Of a DNA stretch of 16,600 nucleotides, positions 1 to 7,698 are shown piece after piece; position 1 is the first letter of the stretch; every line of letters starts with the position of its first letter. The stretch is from Saccoglossus kowalevskii (Eukaryota; Hemichordata; Enteropneusta; Harrimaniidae): assembly GCF_000003605.2 (NCBI RefSeq), contig NW_003139326.1, positions 59,974 to 76,573 on the forward strand. Reading direction: 5' to 3'. Below the pieces are notes generated by a model. That model worked only from the letters and a program-made list of their open reading frames with translations, was not told where the DNA came from and did not search any database. The translations under genes and the position numbers were made by a program.

Positions 1-624
1 CAATTGCACATCCATAATGTTTGTATGTTGATACGCTTGTAAATAACATTAACGTAAAAGTCGAAACAACCTAGACTAGAAGTCAATTCACCAGTCCAGC
101 CAACTATGACTCCCTAAGTTGCTTATATTTAATCAGATACTATTTCGTCATCATGCTTTGTTACCTTACCTGTTTATACCTCATGAGGGCGTTTTTTTAT
201 GGCAAGATGGCGCGAACAGAAGTCCTTCGCAGGTTTATGGTTTCTCATATTTAAATCATCATAACTCTGAAGATAATCATTTTTTTTCTTTCTTTTTTTT
301 CAAATTTATAATCAATATACATAACTTGATAAATACAAACACCAAAATAGGCCCTATTTAGTTCCCCTTTAAGGTACATGAAGTTAATTTTTGATGCAGC
401 AAGGGCATCTGAGTTCAGTATGGTTCTAACCAGTTTATTTTCACTACTAAGTCTTCTTGTGAAGAAAGAACACAGTTTTATGAGTTTTTACATTAAAAAG
501 CTTTTTATCTGTCTACATCCTTAATTTTAGGCAATTTTAGTTTTCTTTAAAAATACTTTTATTTTACAGTGAGACACTTGTTGAGTCCCACTAAACTTAC
601 TGGTACCCCTATTTCCCAATATAT

Positions 625-648
625 CCACCCCCATTCGAAGGGGTGTGG
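625..648. repeat. Short imperfect palindrome centred on TTCGAA
   Basis: CCACCCCCA and GGGGTGTGG flank the self-complementary core TTCGAA at 634-639. Seven of nine arm positions pair, so a 24-base hairpin is possible. It lies about 15 bases before a G-quadruplex motif, making a small structured island in AT-rich intron sequence. Confidence 0.5.
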
Positions 649-663
649 TCCAATGTCTGCTAT

Positions 664-686
664 GGGGGTGAGGGTGGGGGTGAGGG
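664..686 (+). other. Putative G-quadruplex motif
   Basis: Four G runs (5, 3, 5 and 3 long) are separated by loops TGA, T and TGA, which fits the standard G3+ N1-7 quadruplex pattern with short loops. The G-rich strand is the sense strand of SGSM, so the structure could form in the pre-mRNA if this is an intron, as well as in DNA. It arises from an imperfect tandem of a GGGGGTGAGGGT-like unit. Confidence 0.6.
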
Positions 687-952
687 TGTGTGTTATCTCA
701 CACTTACCGGTAGTAGCAATCTGCTGTGAAAGAAGCCTAACCTAAAAAAAAAATTGCTGTTTCATTTTATTAACATTGATACCATGTACAGTTACTGTTG
801 TACAATATATTTTATGATTTCTACCACACATTCAACTATTCAAGTATCAGGCAGCCATATTATTTAGTGTTAAGTTCTCTTTTTGAAATCTAAATATGGT
901 TGATGCAAAAAATTACAACATTTTAATAAACCATTTTCCGCTTTGTGTGAAA

Positions 953-983
953 TATCGCGAGACTGTTAAATTTGCCTAGCAAC
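953..983 (+). promoter_or_regulatory. Promoter-like cluster: CGCG element and RFX X-box-like site
   Basis: TATCGCGAGA at 953-962 differs by one base from the TCTCGCGAGA core element known from TATA-less animal promoters. TTTGCCTAGCAAC at 971-983 fits the RFX X-box (GYTRCC, short spacer, RGYAAC) with one mismatch in the first base. It is followed at once by a second GTTGCC half at 986-991. X-boxes are a known mark of ciliary gene promoters. The pair sits 73-103 bases before the ATG of a 50-codon ORF, a promoter-like distance. CpG-containing words are rare in the surrounding sequence. Promoter activity is inferred. Confidence 0.45.
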
Positions 984-1055
984 TGGTTGCCAGTTTTATG
1001 ATACAGGTCAAGCTTTGATTCAAAATGACGCTAAATCGTGTTGTGCTGTGCAATC

Positions 1056-1208
1056 ATGGCTGACTTTCCCAGGAAATTCAACGTTGAGTTGTCGAACTAT
1101 AAAAAGAATATGCTTCTTGCAATCGCTAAAGCTGTGCATGGTTTGGAACTCAAGAAAGACCCTGATTTGTTTTCCACGATCCTAAAACGTCGTCACTACA
1201 AGACTTAA
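1056..1208 (+). CDS. Possible 50-residue small protein, unrecognised, nested upstream of SGSM exons
   Basis: The ORF runs from ATG 1056 to TAA 1206-1208 and begins MADFPRKFNVELSNYKK; it ends ILKRRHYKT. It is basic and probably helical, with no membrane segment, signal peptide or cysteines. An in-frame stop lies 8 codons upstream, so this ATG is the only Met start. A 12-codon upstream ORF (ATG 1025, TGA 1061-1063) overlaps the start in another frame. The start context ATCATGG has G at +4 but no purine at -3. A CGCG element and an X-box-like site lie just upstream. AATAAA-type poly(A) signals occur only near 1869-1900. I do not recognise the protein. It could be a single-exon micro-gene, the 5' exon of a longer unresolved transcript, or a chance ORF. 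Confidence 0.3.
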   Translation: MADFPRKFNVELSNYKKNMLLAIAKAVHGLELKKDPDLFSTILKRRHYKT

Positions 1209-1867
1209 CAAACGTGGTTGTAATTTCACCAATCCTTTCAAATTACCTGGTTACTCTAGTGATTTATGTAATCGATAAGCATTCGGCTTATCCAGTATTT
1301 TCATCTATTTGACGATAGCACTCTCCATTAGCCACATTAGCATATACCATAGAGCTATATATCTCAATGCTTATATAGTGTACTAACTGAAATTTGAAAT
1401 GCCTAATGTGATAGCCGAAATAACAACTTAAATTCTGAAATTACAATATCATGCAATTCTATAGAACAATGCATTATGTATGGAAATAATATCCACTATG
1501 GTGCAAAATAATGATGAAATTAACGAAAATTTTGCACTGAATTTTGGATTGAAAAAATCTCTGGCATTCAAAGGATTACTGTTAACAGGATCTATGCTTT
1601 ACAACTAGACCTATGACATATACTTGACACCCACACAACTTGCAATGCTATGGTATTTACGTGTTCATGCAAAAACATTGACATTTCCTGTACTCTTCTG
1701 GAACTACACTACCGTAATTTTATAATGTAATTTGGGGAAAAACTAGAGATTTTAATTTTGTGTTTTTTCTATATGTTCACTTTTATTATATTTAATTTTA
1801 TTTCGTTTTGATTCCAAGTAATTTTGTTCAGATATGTAGGAATCAAATCCTTCTTTTAAATTCAATT

Positions 1868-1905
1868 ATAAATAAATAAATAATTATATATATAAATAAA
1901 TAAAT
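1868..1905. repeat. AT-rich simple repeat (ATAA)n
   Basis: Runs of ATAA/TAAA units are interrupted by a short TATATATA stretch. This is a low-complexity intronic microsatellite. Its AATAAA words resemble poly(A) signals but are expected in such a repeat. Confidence 0.8.
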
Positions 1906-2561
1906 GATATAAAGAAATTGTTAATCCATTAATTGTTTTGAAAATAGACAAATTTTGCTATTAATACATGTGACTTTCATGTTTTTACACTATAACATGG
2001 CCCTCACACATTAATTAATATTTATGTACAACCTTTTGCTAATTTTTATGAATTTTTCTATAATGTTATAAATAATTTTGGCTAAATTGGTCATAATTTC
2101 CCATTGGCTATGGGTGTTGATCAACATTTTTGGGAGAAATAAGAAAAATATATCTATAGGTTTTATTTTTTGAAAAAGTGATAAGTTTATTTTGGTGTTC
2201 AAAGTTGTTGAGTAATTGTATAGCATGGGAGAAATGTTTGTGTAAAAAGCAGTTTACTCTTACTACTAGTTTAATTATGACTGAGTGATTTTGTAACAAC
2301 TCTAAAACAAGTAAGTTAATTATTTGTATGGAGCTACTGCATTTTTTTTTGTTCTTTTTTTTTTTTAGTAAAAAAACATCAGCTGTTTGAATTGTCTATT
2401 TTAGAACCAAATGATGGCCTATCACTAAATGAGAATATTTATGTCCATATCCTACTTTTTAAAACAACACCTTCTGATGCCTTTTTTCCCTCATTTATTT
2501 TGGCATGGACGCTTTAGCAATGTGTTAAACTTGTATTTTCTCATGTGCCTTTCTTGATCAG

Positions 2562-2690
2562 AAAAAATGGAGACAGTTCGCGACCCGTGATGATTCTTTC
2601 TCCACTAGTACAGAAGCACTTATGGATAAGGACAGCTTTATTTGAGAAACACTTAGCTAAGATTATTGAACATTTAGTAGAGAACAATAG
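2562..2690 (+). CDS. SGSM1/2: SGSM1/2 orthologue, exon (C-terminal half of RUN domain)
   Basis: The exon reads K-N-G-D-S-S-R-P then LSPLVQKHLWIRTALFEK and IIEHLVENN, closely matching the RUN segment of human SGSM1/SGSM2 (LSPLAIKHLWIRTALFEK as I recall it). RUN domains are helical modules that bind small GTPases or their partners. In SGSM proteins this region is linked to RAP/RAB interaction. The acceptor is ttgatcag before 2562, and the donor AG|GTAAGT at 2691 is near-consensus. The first base completes a codon begun upstream, and two bases (AG) pass to the next exon, where they form Ser. The LSPL-to-ENN block is secure. The first ten or so residues diverge from vertebrates, so the 5' boundary is a little less certain. 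Confidence 0.9.
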
Positions 2691-3418
2691 GTAAGTACAG
2701 TGTATGAAACTGTTTATATTATATTTATCGTCCACGACAATGTCTGCTTTCTTTGTTGAATCACCATTTTGGAGCATTGATCAATCACTCAACTATGCCA
2801 TTTATTATTAAATCTATTGCTATGTTTACACAACAACATTCTATCGGAGCTGAAATACTGCTCCTCCCACCAATTAACAAGAGATTATCTCCAATGCATG
2901 GTCGGGCTGAACGAGAGCAGAGATCCGCCGATTTCAATCTAGTTTGTTCAGAGGCGAACAACGCCTTCCATTATTTAGTATGAAAACACAATGGCTGAAA
3001 ACAATTTTGACATTGTGCTTGTGTTGTTGCATATTTACATGTTGTGATGCATGTCAGAGCAACAGAGAAGGTTAATACAAAATATACTATCCTTGAGGAA
3101 ACAGGTACGCATTGGGTCCCAATGCATTTACACAATCAGTGCCATGTCGGGCCCAATCCTATCAGAGCTCAACCCTGAAAGTTTATTGGTTCCAGCTTGG
3201 CTCGAGTCGAACTCATATACATTGCCAGTTTTGTTGGCCCAAGCAGTAGGGCTCTGATAAAATACTGTCGTGTAAATGCAGCATATTATGCCTTTGATTT
3301 AGAATGAGAGTAATTGTACCGATATTCTTTGTTTTATAAAAGTTTTTGCCGCAGATCTTGAATGATAATGACTTCTGCATAGTAGTATTTAATACCGGTA
3401 TCTCTTTTTGATTAACAG
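2691..3418 (+). other. SGSM intron (728 bases)
   Basis: The donor is GTAAGT and the acceptor TTAACAG. Most of the intron (2825-3276) is occupied by an old element with terminal inverted repeats. The flanks 2691-2824 and 3277-3418 are AT-rich and hold nothing else I can support. Confidence 0.85.
2825..3276. mobile_element. Degenerate non-autonomous DNA element with inverted-repeat ends
   Basis: The left end TTTACACAACAACATTCTAT and the reverse complement of the right end (TTTACACGACAGTATTTTAT) agree at 21 of 28 positions over the first 28 bases. Nearly all differences are transitions. Weaker similarity continues inward through a shared TACTGCT word. The interior is richer in GC and CpG than the intron around it. 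A 68-codon open frame at 3051-3257 lies inside and has no recognisable product. I could not find a clear target-site duplication, so the superfamily is not assigned. The transition-biased divergence suggests age. Confidence 0.5.
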
Positions 3419-3486
3419 TAAATATTATGAAAAGGAAGCACTACTTGCTGATCCAGTTGATGGGCCAATTCTAAGTTCTTTGCTCG
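3419..3486 (+). CDS. SGSM1/2: SGSM1/2 orthologue, 68-base exon (end of RUN domain)
   Basis: The exon encodes (S)KYYEKEALLADPVDGPIL followed by SSLL, one of the most conserved stretches of the SGSM RUN domain. Its first base completes the Ser codon from the previous exon, and its last base G starts the Val codon finished in the next exon. The acceptor is ATTAACAG and the donor CG|GTGAGT. ALLADP matches SGSM2 as I recall it, while DPVDGP is closer to SGSM1. This fits an orthologue that predates the vertebrate duplication. An upstream CCGGTA and a modest T tract complete the acceptor region. Confidence 0.95.
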
Positions 3487-3583
3487 GTGAGTTGTTTGTT
3501 TATCAACTAGAGTTAAACAGTTTCAAATTTGGAGGAATATTTGTTAGCGAGTTAGGGGAGTTCATATATATAAGTATATCTTG

Positions 3584-3690
3584 CAGGGTCCATAGCGTTG
3601 GGAAAATCCTTTGAAAGTCTTTGGATTTTTTGAGGTCTGGAAAATCTTTGAATTACAGGTAAAATAAACAAATCTTTGAAAAGTCTTTAA
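3584..3690 (+). repeat. Dispersed repeat, CAGGGTCCATAG family
   Basis: It begins CAGGGTCCATAGCGTTGGG and continues with several AATCTTTGAAAG-like words (GAAAGTCTTTGG, AAATCTTTGAATT, AATCTTTGAAAAGTC). The same start and AAAGGTCTGG-like interior recur in inverse orientation at 15385-15462, and a shorter inverse copy lies at 4873-4902. Three copies in one window indicate an interspersed family. Its class is unknown. Confidence 0.5.
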
Positions 3691-3734
3691 ATTGCTTCAT
3701 AGTTATAATTCAATTTATGGAAGAGTAGGAAATC

Positions 3735-3865
3735 AAACGGGCGGTGCACCACGGTCATTACTGCGGTGGTAGTGGGTGCTCGCCGGTCGACCGCATTTCA
3801 TGCAAATTTATGCATAGATTCCATGACGCCGGCTGGCCGTGGTCTTCCGCGGTGGGCTCGCACAG
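3735..3865. other. GC- and CpG-rich island inside an intron, possibly a SINE-like insertion
   Basis: Base composition changes sharply. Words such as GGGCGGTGCACCACGG, GCTCGCCGGTCGACCGC and CCGCGGTGGGCTCGCAC cluster here, while both sides are strongly AT-rich. Part of it (GGTGGTAGTGGGTGCTCGCC, then GGTCGACCGC) loosely recalls the A and B boxes of tRNA-derived SINEs, but spacing and matches are poor. I found no inverted-repeat ends. An inserted element is the simplest explanation; a regulatory CpG island is the alternative. Confidence 0.3.
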
Positions 3866-4540
3866 CAATTCACACTTATTGTCAAGACTATTAATGAACA
3901 CAAAGAACTGGGAAATTAAAAGGATCACAAAGTTCTAATGAAAAATTAAACCAATTTGGCTGAGCCAAAAGCTAGGAAACTAGTCTATAATAGTTTGACA
4001 TTATTTTATTTGCCTTGGAATAAAATCACAAAACGATCCAGAAAGACGTAGAGATCAACATAATATAAAACATGATCGCATTATTTTTTGAATATATATC
4101 ATGCATGGTCTCAGAAAATGTTTAGAAAGATTAATGTTTCGCGTAGACCAAATATAATCACGCATAAGTATAAATTCAAAGTGTTTTAATACATTGGTGA
4201 GAGGTCGCATTTACGTGAACAAGAACATGCACTAAGAAGGAAAAGCAAGCCAAAGTCGAAACGGGGTGTATCATGGACTTGGTACAACATGCGCTGCGAC
4301 AATTGAGTGATCGTCAACATCATTTTGGGGCACAATTGAACTTCAAGTACGTTCCGAAACTTGCTACGCAGCGATGCTGACATCAAGTGTGTGTTGACCG
4401 AAGTTTTACCCCAAGTCACACACTGAACTGGCGCGTTACTTTAGCAACCCTTTTCTTTCTTGGTCCACGCTTTGATCTTGTAAATTTGTTATTATATCCG
4501 GCGGTACTGTAATAACACAAATTGTATCCAACTCTGTATT

Positions 4541-4779
4541 GGCTTTGAATATTTCAACATCGTTTACTTAGTGTGCTGCTTTTCTAATAACGCAAATATG
4601 TTTACAGTATTGCACGGGCTCTAAGTATTTCAACTTTGCAATGTATTGCTTTTATAATAATTACGCAAACTAAGTTATTTTTATTGTTGTTGGGACACTA
4701 ACCCGGGCTATTGGGTCTGTGAATATTTCAATATTACCGACTTGATAATGCGTTGCATTCGTAATTATTACGCAAATAT
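4541..4779. repeat. Diverged tandem modules (ATTTCAA ... TAATWACGCAAA)
   Basis: Three modules, at about 4541-4598, 4617-4669 and 4716-4779, share the order GAATATTTCAA-like word, T-rich spacer, then TAATAACGCAAA or AATTATTACGCAAA. Spacing is irregular (about 76 and 99 bases between starts), so this is an old or gapped tandem duplication. Shared words, not full alignment, are the evidence. Confidence 0.35.
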
Positions 4780-5090
4780 AAACATGGGCGCATTTAAATC
4801 ATTGAAAAAGATAGTCAGGTCCCGGAGTCAAGTGTCTAACGAAAGTCGAGAAAATATTTTAAATACTTGTGACTCATTTGGCTCTTGGTGCTATGGATCC
4901 TGTCTTGATCAAATGTACATTACAGATTTTGTAAAAAATTTAAAGAGTTTGTTCAAATTACTAACTTGGCATTATGTTTGTAGAAAAGGAACAATACATT
5001 ATGATGTGCTTTTTAGCTCTACTGTCGACTTTGTTGAGCAGAGCTTATCATATGAGTGATTGTCCGTCGTTGTCCGTGTCTTGCTGTTTT

Positions 5091-5150
5091 GACTTCTTCT
5101 TGAAAACTACAAGCCTGTTTGCTTTGATACTTGGTGTATATGTACATGCT
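5091..5150 (+). repeat. Partial copy of the GACTTCTTGTTGAAAACTGC dispersed repeat
   Basis: GACTTCTTCTTGAAAACTAC and GCTTTGATACTTGGTGTATA match the start of the units at 6311 and 10301. Only the first 60 bases are recognisable. It is a third location of a repeat family whose larger clusters sit in two other introns of the same gene. Confidence 0.6.
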
Positions 5151-5475
5151 GGCTGCCAAAGCACATTGTTATTCAGTTTCTGTTGTGAAACAGGAATACT
5201 GTGACCTTTGACCTTGCTAACAATTTTTCAATAGTGTAAGTCTTTTAATTCTTGTTTCAAGGAATTTTTTTTGTGATTTGATGTGAGCATCTGTGAGGAC
5301 AAATTTTTCAAAAGTTAATTTGACCCTTCATCGCCAAGATAAAATTTGTAACTGCTACAAAGCTTTTCTCCTGAAATTGAAGTGATTGACATTGTTTCAT
5401 CCAATCGTTTGATGGACACAAAATGTGACTATTCAGTAGGAAGTGATTGTAATCTCATTGTAATTATTTTTTCAG

Positions 5476-5630
5476 TTGGGCCTTGCGCATTGGACTATTC
5501 CAAAATGAAGACACCAGACCACTACTGGACTGACCCACCGGCAGATGAATTAGTACAGAGGCATAGAATACATAGCAGTAATCCAGCCACACTAAATCAG
5601 CCACAATCACCTAAGAGACCCAGTCTACAG
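5476..5630 (+). CDS. SGSM1/2: SGSM1/2 orthologue, exon (RUN end and linker)
   Basis: The exon encodes (V)[20 protein letters not shown] then [13 protein letters not shown], nearly identical in pattern to human SGSM1/2 ([20 protein letters not shown] as I recall it). A less conserved linker, [17 protein letters not shown], follows. Its first two bases finish the Val codon, and it ends in phase 0 at CTACAG|GTATGC. The acceptor TTTTTTCAG is strong. The QSPKRPSL stretch aligns with the DSPTKRPAL stretch of SGSM1 and begins the linker between the RUN and PH-like domains. There is no frameshift or stop. Confidence 0.96.
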
Positions 5631-6189
5631 GTATGCTGGCTGGGGCATGATGGAAATCGTTCTCCTAAAATCACCAAATGACTCAAATGATAATATTTTA
5701 AAATGGAATTAAATATTTTGAATCATTGACATTAATTATTAGTTAAAGACCATATTTTACTGGTGCTAAAAGTTATCTTATACGAAAAAAAAAACTGTCA
5801 ACAAAAAACATGCTGGAATATTAAACATTTGTTTTAGAAACTATTATGATCATCGATATTAAAATAAAATCAACTGCATGAGAATTGTATTCTCACTTTG
5901 CAAATATGTTCTTTCCCAGAACAGGTTAAAAAAATAAAATGACATTTTAGTTAAAAATATTAAAGTAGATTTTCTGCCCTCACTTTCGCGCTCATTTCAT
6001 TTGAGAGTACTGAAGGATCTTATCCTTTAGACCAACATACAATGTAACTAATCGTTAAGGACAAACAAACCTCTTCACTCATTGAGTGAAGGGCCGCTCA
6101 AATTCACATTCTTTAGTAAATTTTTAATTACCCATCCACAATCTCAACATTCGTTGGCGTACATATTGTTCAGTGGATACATATTTTCA

Positions 6190-6392
6190 TTGATTGCTTT
6201 GATATTGAACATATAGGTACCTTGGATAGATCTCTCTTTGATTTGTTCATTTTGTTATATCTTTAATTCACTAATTTTGATGAATATTTTTAGTAATAAT
6301 TGATATTTTTGACTTCTTGTTGAAAACTGCAAGTTTGATTATTTTGACATAGGTATCTTAGGTGGACCTCTCTCAGATTTGTTCACTTTTTT
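6190..6392 (+). repeat. Dispersed repeat cluster, units starting GACTTCTTGTTGAAAACTGC
   Basis: A truncated unit (TGATTGCTTTGATATTGAAC at 6191, TTGTTCATTTTG, ACTAATTTTGATGAATATTT) is followed at 6311 by a second unit (GACTTCTTGTTGAAAACTGC, GGTGGACCTCTCTCAGATTT). The unit is about 130-155 bases. The same words in the same order recur at 10301-10746 and partly at 5091-5150. The cluster runs straight into the amplified end module at 6393. Confidence 0.7.
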
Positions 6393-6622
6393 GAGATGAT
6401 ATCATCAATTCTCTAATTGAAATGTGCATTGCTAACAGCATAGTTATCTCAGCTAAGAGGCTGCTTGTTTGAGATGATATCATCAATTCTCTAATTGAAA
6501 TGTGCATTGCTAACAGCAGAGTTATCTCAGCTAAGAGGCTGCTTGTTTGAGATGATATCAATTCTCTAATTGAAATGTGCATTGCTAACAGCAGAGTTAT
6601 CTCAGCTAAGAGGTTGCTTGTT
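6393..6622 (+). repeat. Tandem triplication of a 78-base module
   Basis: Copies at 6393-6470, 6471-6548 and 6549-6622 are nearly identical. Copy 3 lacks three bases of GATGATATCATC. Each copy carries the 12-base palindrome or its shortened form, then GAAATGTGCATTGCTAACAG and TTATCTCAGCTAAGAGG. A single diverged copy ends the related cluster at 10660-10746 in another intron. This module is therefore the end piece of a dispersed repeat, amplified here only. High copy identity suggests recent expansion. Confidence 0.9.
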
Positions 6623-6660
6623 ATAATATCTAATCAGAAAGTAAATCTTTTGTTGGACAG

Positions 6661-6795
6661 ATAAACAAGAGAGGTGGCAGTACCACAAGTGATGAAGGCA
6701 GAGTTCCGATGTCAGCCAGAGATTATGTGGAATCTTTGCATCAGAACTCAAAATCAACATTATTATATGGAAAAAATAATGTCCTAGTACAACCT
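6661..6795 (+). CDS. SGSM1/2: SGSM1/2 orthologue, exon (linker to PH-like domain)
   Basis: It is exactly 45 codons in phase 0 at both ends. After a variable start ([16 protein letters not shown]) it reads [14 protein letters not shown] and then [13 protein letters not shown], both hallmark SGSM1/2 segments. [12 protein letters not shown] opens the PH-like Rab-binding region that in vertebrate RUTBC1/2 contacts Rab9A-GTP. The acceptor is GGACAG and the donor CCT|GTGAGT. Because it is a multiple of three, skipping it would keep frame but remove the start of the PH-like fold. That is an inference from phase only. Confidence 0.96.
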
Positions 6796-7167
6796 GTGAG
6801 TTACATTGTGTTTACTACCTGTAATGTGTATACATGTATTGTTTCCTAGCAACAAGACAGTCAATTTATTTCTGATTGGCTGATTCAAATCTGAGAAAAA
6901 TAAGACATCTTTAATTACTTGCAAGCTTTCTTCTCCTCTCCTCTTTCCCATTGGCTGATTCAGAATGTACACCTGGTATTGGGCCAATTATTCTGAAGGT
7001 TTCTATTTGTTTTCCCTATTGGCTAACTCACACCTGGTATTCATATATGCTAATGAGCTATTAAAGTCTGGTTTTTCATATATTCTCAAACTGAAAACAT
7101 CTGCCTTGAGTTTGCTGTTTATCATCTGTGCACCTAGTATAATTATATATTTTTTTTAAATATATAG
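6796..7167 (+). other. SGSM intron (372 bases) with inverted CCAAT boxes
   Basis: The shortest intron here, with donor GTGAGT and acceptor AATATATAG. It contains ATTGGC boxes (reverse-strand CCAAT) at 6875, 6950 and 7018 and one forward CCAAT at 6984. A duplicated segment (TTGGCTGATTC followed by CACCTGGTATT) recurs near 6951 and 7020. Nothing else is supported. Confidence 0.8.
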
Positions 7168-7298
7168 AAAGAAGATATAGAATTAGTGCCTGGGTATTTG
7201 TCACTACATCAAGGCGTGGAAGGACTGACTATAAAATGGACCCCAAATCAACTCATGAATGGTTGCTCTGAAGACAGTGAATCAGAAACTGACAAAAG
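7168..7298 (+). CDS. SGSM1/2: SGSM1/2 orthologue, exon (PH-like domain, first strands)
   Basis: The exon encodes [15 protein letters not shown] and then [11 protein letters not shown], conserved in both vertebrate paralogues ([15 protein letters not shown] in SGSM2 as I recall it). An acidic, variable tail [11 protein letters not shown] follows, matching a loop that is also acidic in SGSM1/2. It ends with two bases (AG) that pair with T in the next exon to make Ser. The donor AG|GTTCGT is weaker than the gene's other donors and is followed by the longest intron. That combination could allow alternative splicing, which the sequence cannot show. Confidence 0.94.
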
Positions 7299-7319
7299 GT
7301 TCGTCTGAACATTCTTTTT

Positions 7320-7540
7320 TTTAAACCAGCCAATCACTGTATACTGATTCATTTAAACCAACCAGTCACTGTACATTGCCTCATTTAAACTAGCCAATTA
7401 CTTTACATTATTCATTTAAACCAACCAATCAGTGTACAATGCTTCATTTAAACCAGCCAATCAGTATACAGTGCTTTATTTAAACCAGCCAATCGGCGTA
7501 CATTGATTCATTTTAACCAACCAATTACTGTACTTGTATT
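7320..7540 (+). repeat. 32-base minisatellite carrying CCAAT boxes
   Basis: TTTAAACC begins units at 7320, 7352, 7384, 7415, 7447, 7479 and about 7511, a period of 32 (one 31). Each unit continues with ARCCAATCA-like sequence, GTACA and TTCA. Six of seven keep CCAAT and one has CCAGT. AGCCAATCA fits the NF-Y consensus well. The array starts 21 bases after the 5' splice site of the preceding exon. Copies differ by several substitutions, so it is not very recent. Confidence 0.88.
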
Positions 7541-7698
7541 GTTCAATACAAAATTTTAAAAGCATGAAAAATTGGTGTGATATAATGTATAATGATGAAT
7601 TATTGCTTGTATAAAAGTTGGTGGTTATGCAGGGTTGGTTGGAAATATAAAAGATTTGCATAAACACTGGATCGTTTTTTGTGTGGAATTTCGGACCA

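Larger units (their letters stand above)
1..2561 (+). other. Upstream region, probably an SGSM intron; no SGSM exon recognised
   Basis: This stretch ends at the acceptor ttgatcag just before the first recognisable SGSM exon. I looked for the conserved first half of the RUN domain in the + frames and did not find it, so those exons probably lie before position 1. The region is AT-rich with long T runs (279-300, 2341-2368). It also holds a palindrome and a G-quadruplex motif (625-686), a promoter-like segment with a small ORF (953-1208) and an AT simple repeat (1868-1905). A YY1-like start at 203-212 is treated as a finding. Stretches 210-620, 1210-1860 and 1910-2560 show nothing else I can support. 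Confidence 0.6.
3487..5475 (+). other. SGSM intron (1,989 bases)
   Basis: The donor is GTGAGT and the acceptor TTTTTTCAG. The intron contains a copy of a dispersed CAGGGTCCATAG repeat (about 3584-3690), a GC-rich island (3735-3865), diverged ATTTCAA/ACGCAAA modules (4541-4779), a second, partial copy of the dispersed repeat (4873-4902) and a partial copy of the GACTTCTTGTTG repeat family (5091-5150). The segment 4180-4440 has more CpG than its surroundings and short open frames on both strands, but no recognisable product. I see nothing further in the remainder. Confidence 0.85.
5631..6660 (+). other. SGSM intron (1,030 bases)
   Basis: The donor is GTATGC and the acceptor TTGTTGGACAG. The first 550 bases are AT-rich without recognisable features. 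The last 470 are repeat-derived: a dispersed repeat cluster from about 6190, ending in a 78-base tandem triplication (6393-6622) only 38 bases before the acceptor. Confidence 0.85.

Noticed and set aside
119-361. 80-codon forward frame
   Set aside because: It depends on a non-ATG start, has low-complexity Phe-rich translation from T runs and no homology I recognise.
2341-2369. Strong T tract followed by AG, resembling a splice acceptor
   Set aside because: The sequence after it (TAAAAAAACATC) has no SGSM-like coding frame, and a good acceptor with homology follows at 2561.
3051-3257. 68-codon frame starting MSEQQRRLIQ with a donor-like CAG|GTACGC
   Set aside because: It lies inside the inverted-repeat element. 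The short exon ending at the donor is in phase 0, and joined to the next SGSM exon it meets TAA at once.
4186-4419. 77-codon reverse-strand frame and a Lys/Arg-rich forward frame in a CpG-richer patch
   Set aside because: No recognisable family, no convincing splice sites and no promoter signal. SGSM has no missing segment that would belong between exons 3419-3486 and 5476-5630.
6373-6582. Reverse-strand repetitive frame (MHISIREL repeats)
   Set aside because: It is the antisense of the 78-base triplication, whose length is a multiple of three. Nothing else supports coding.
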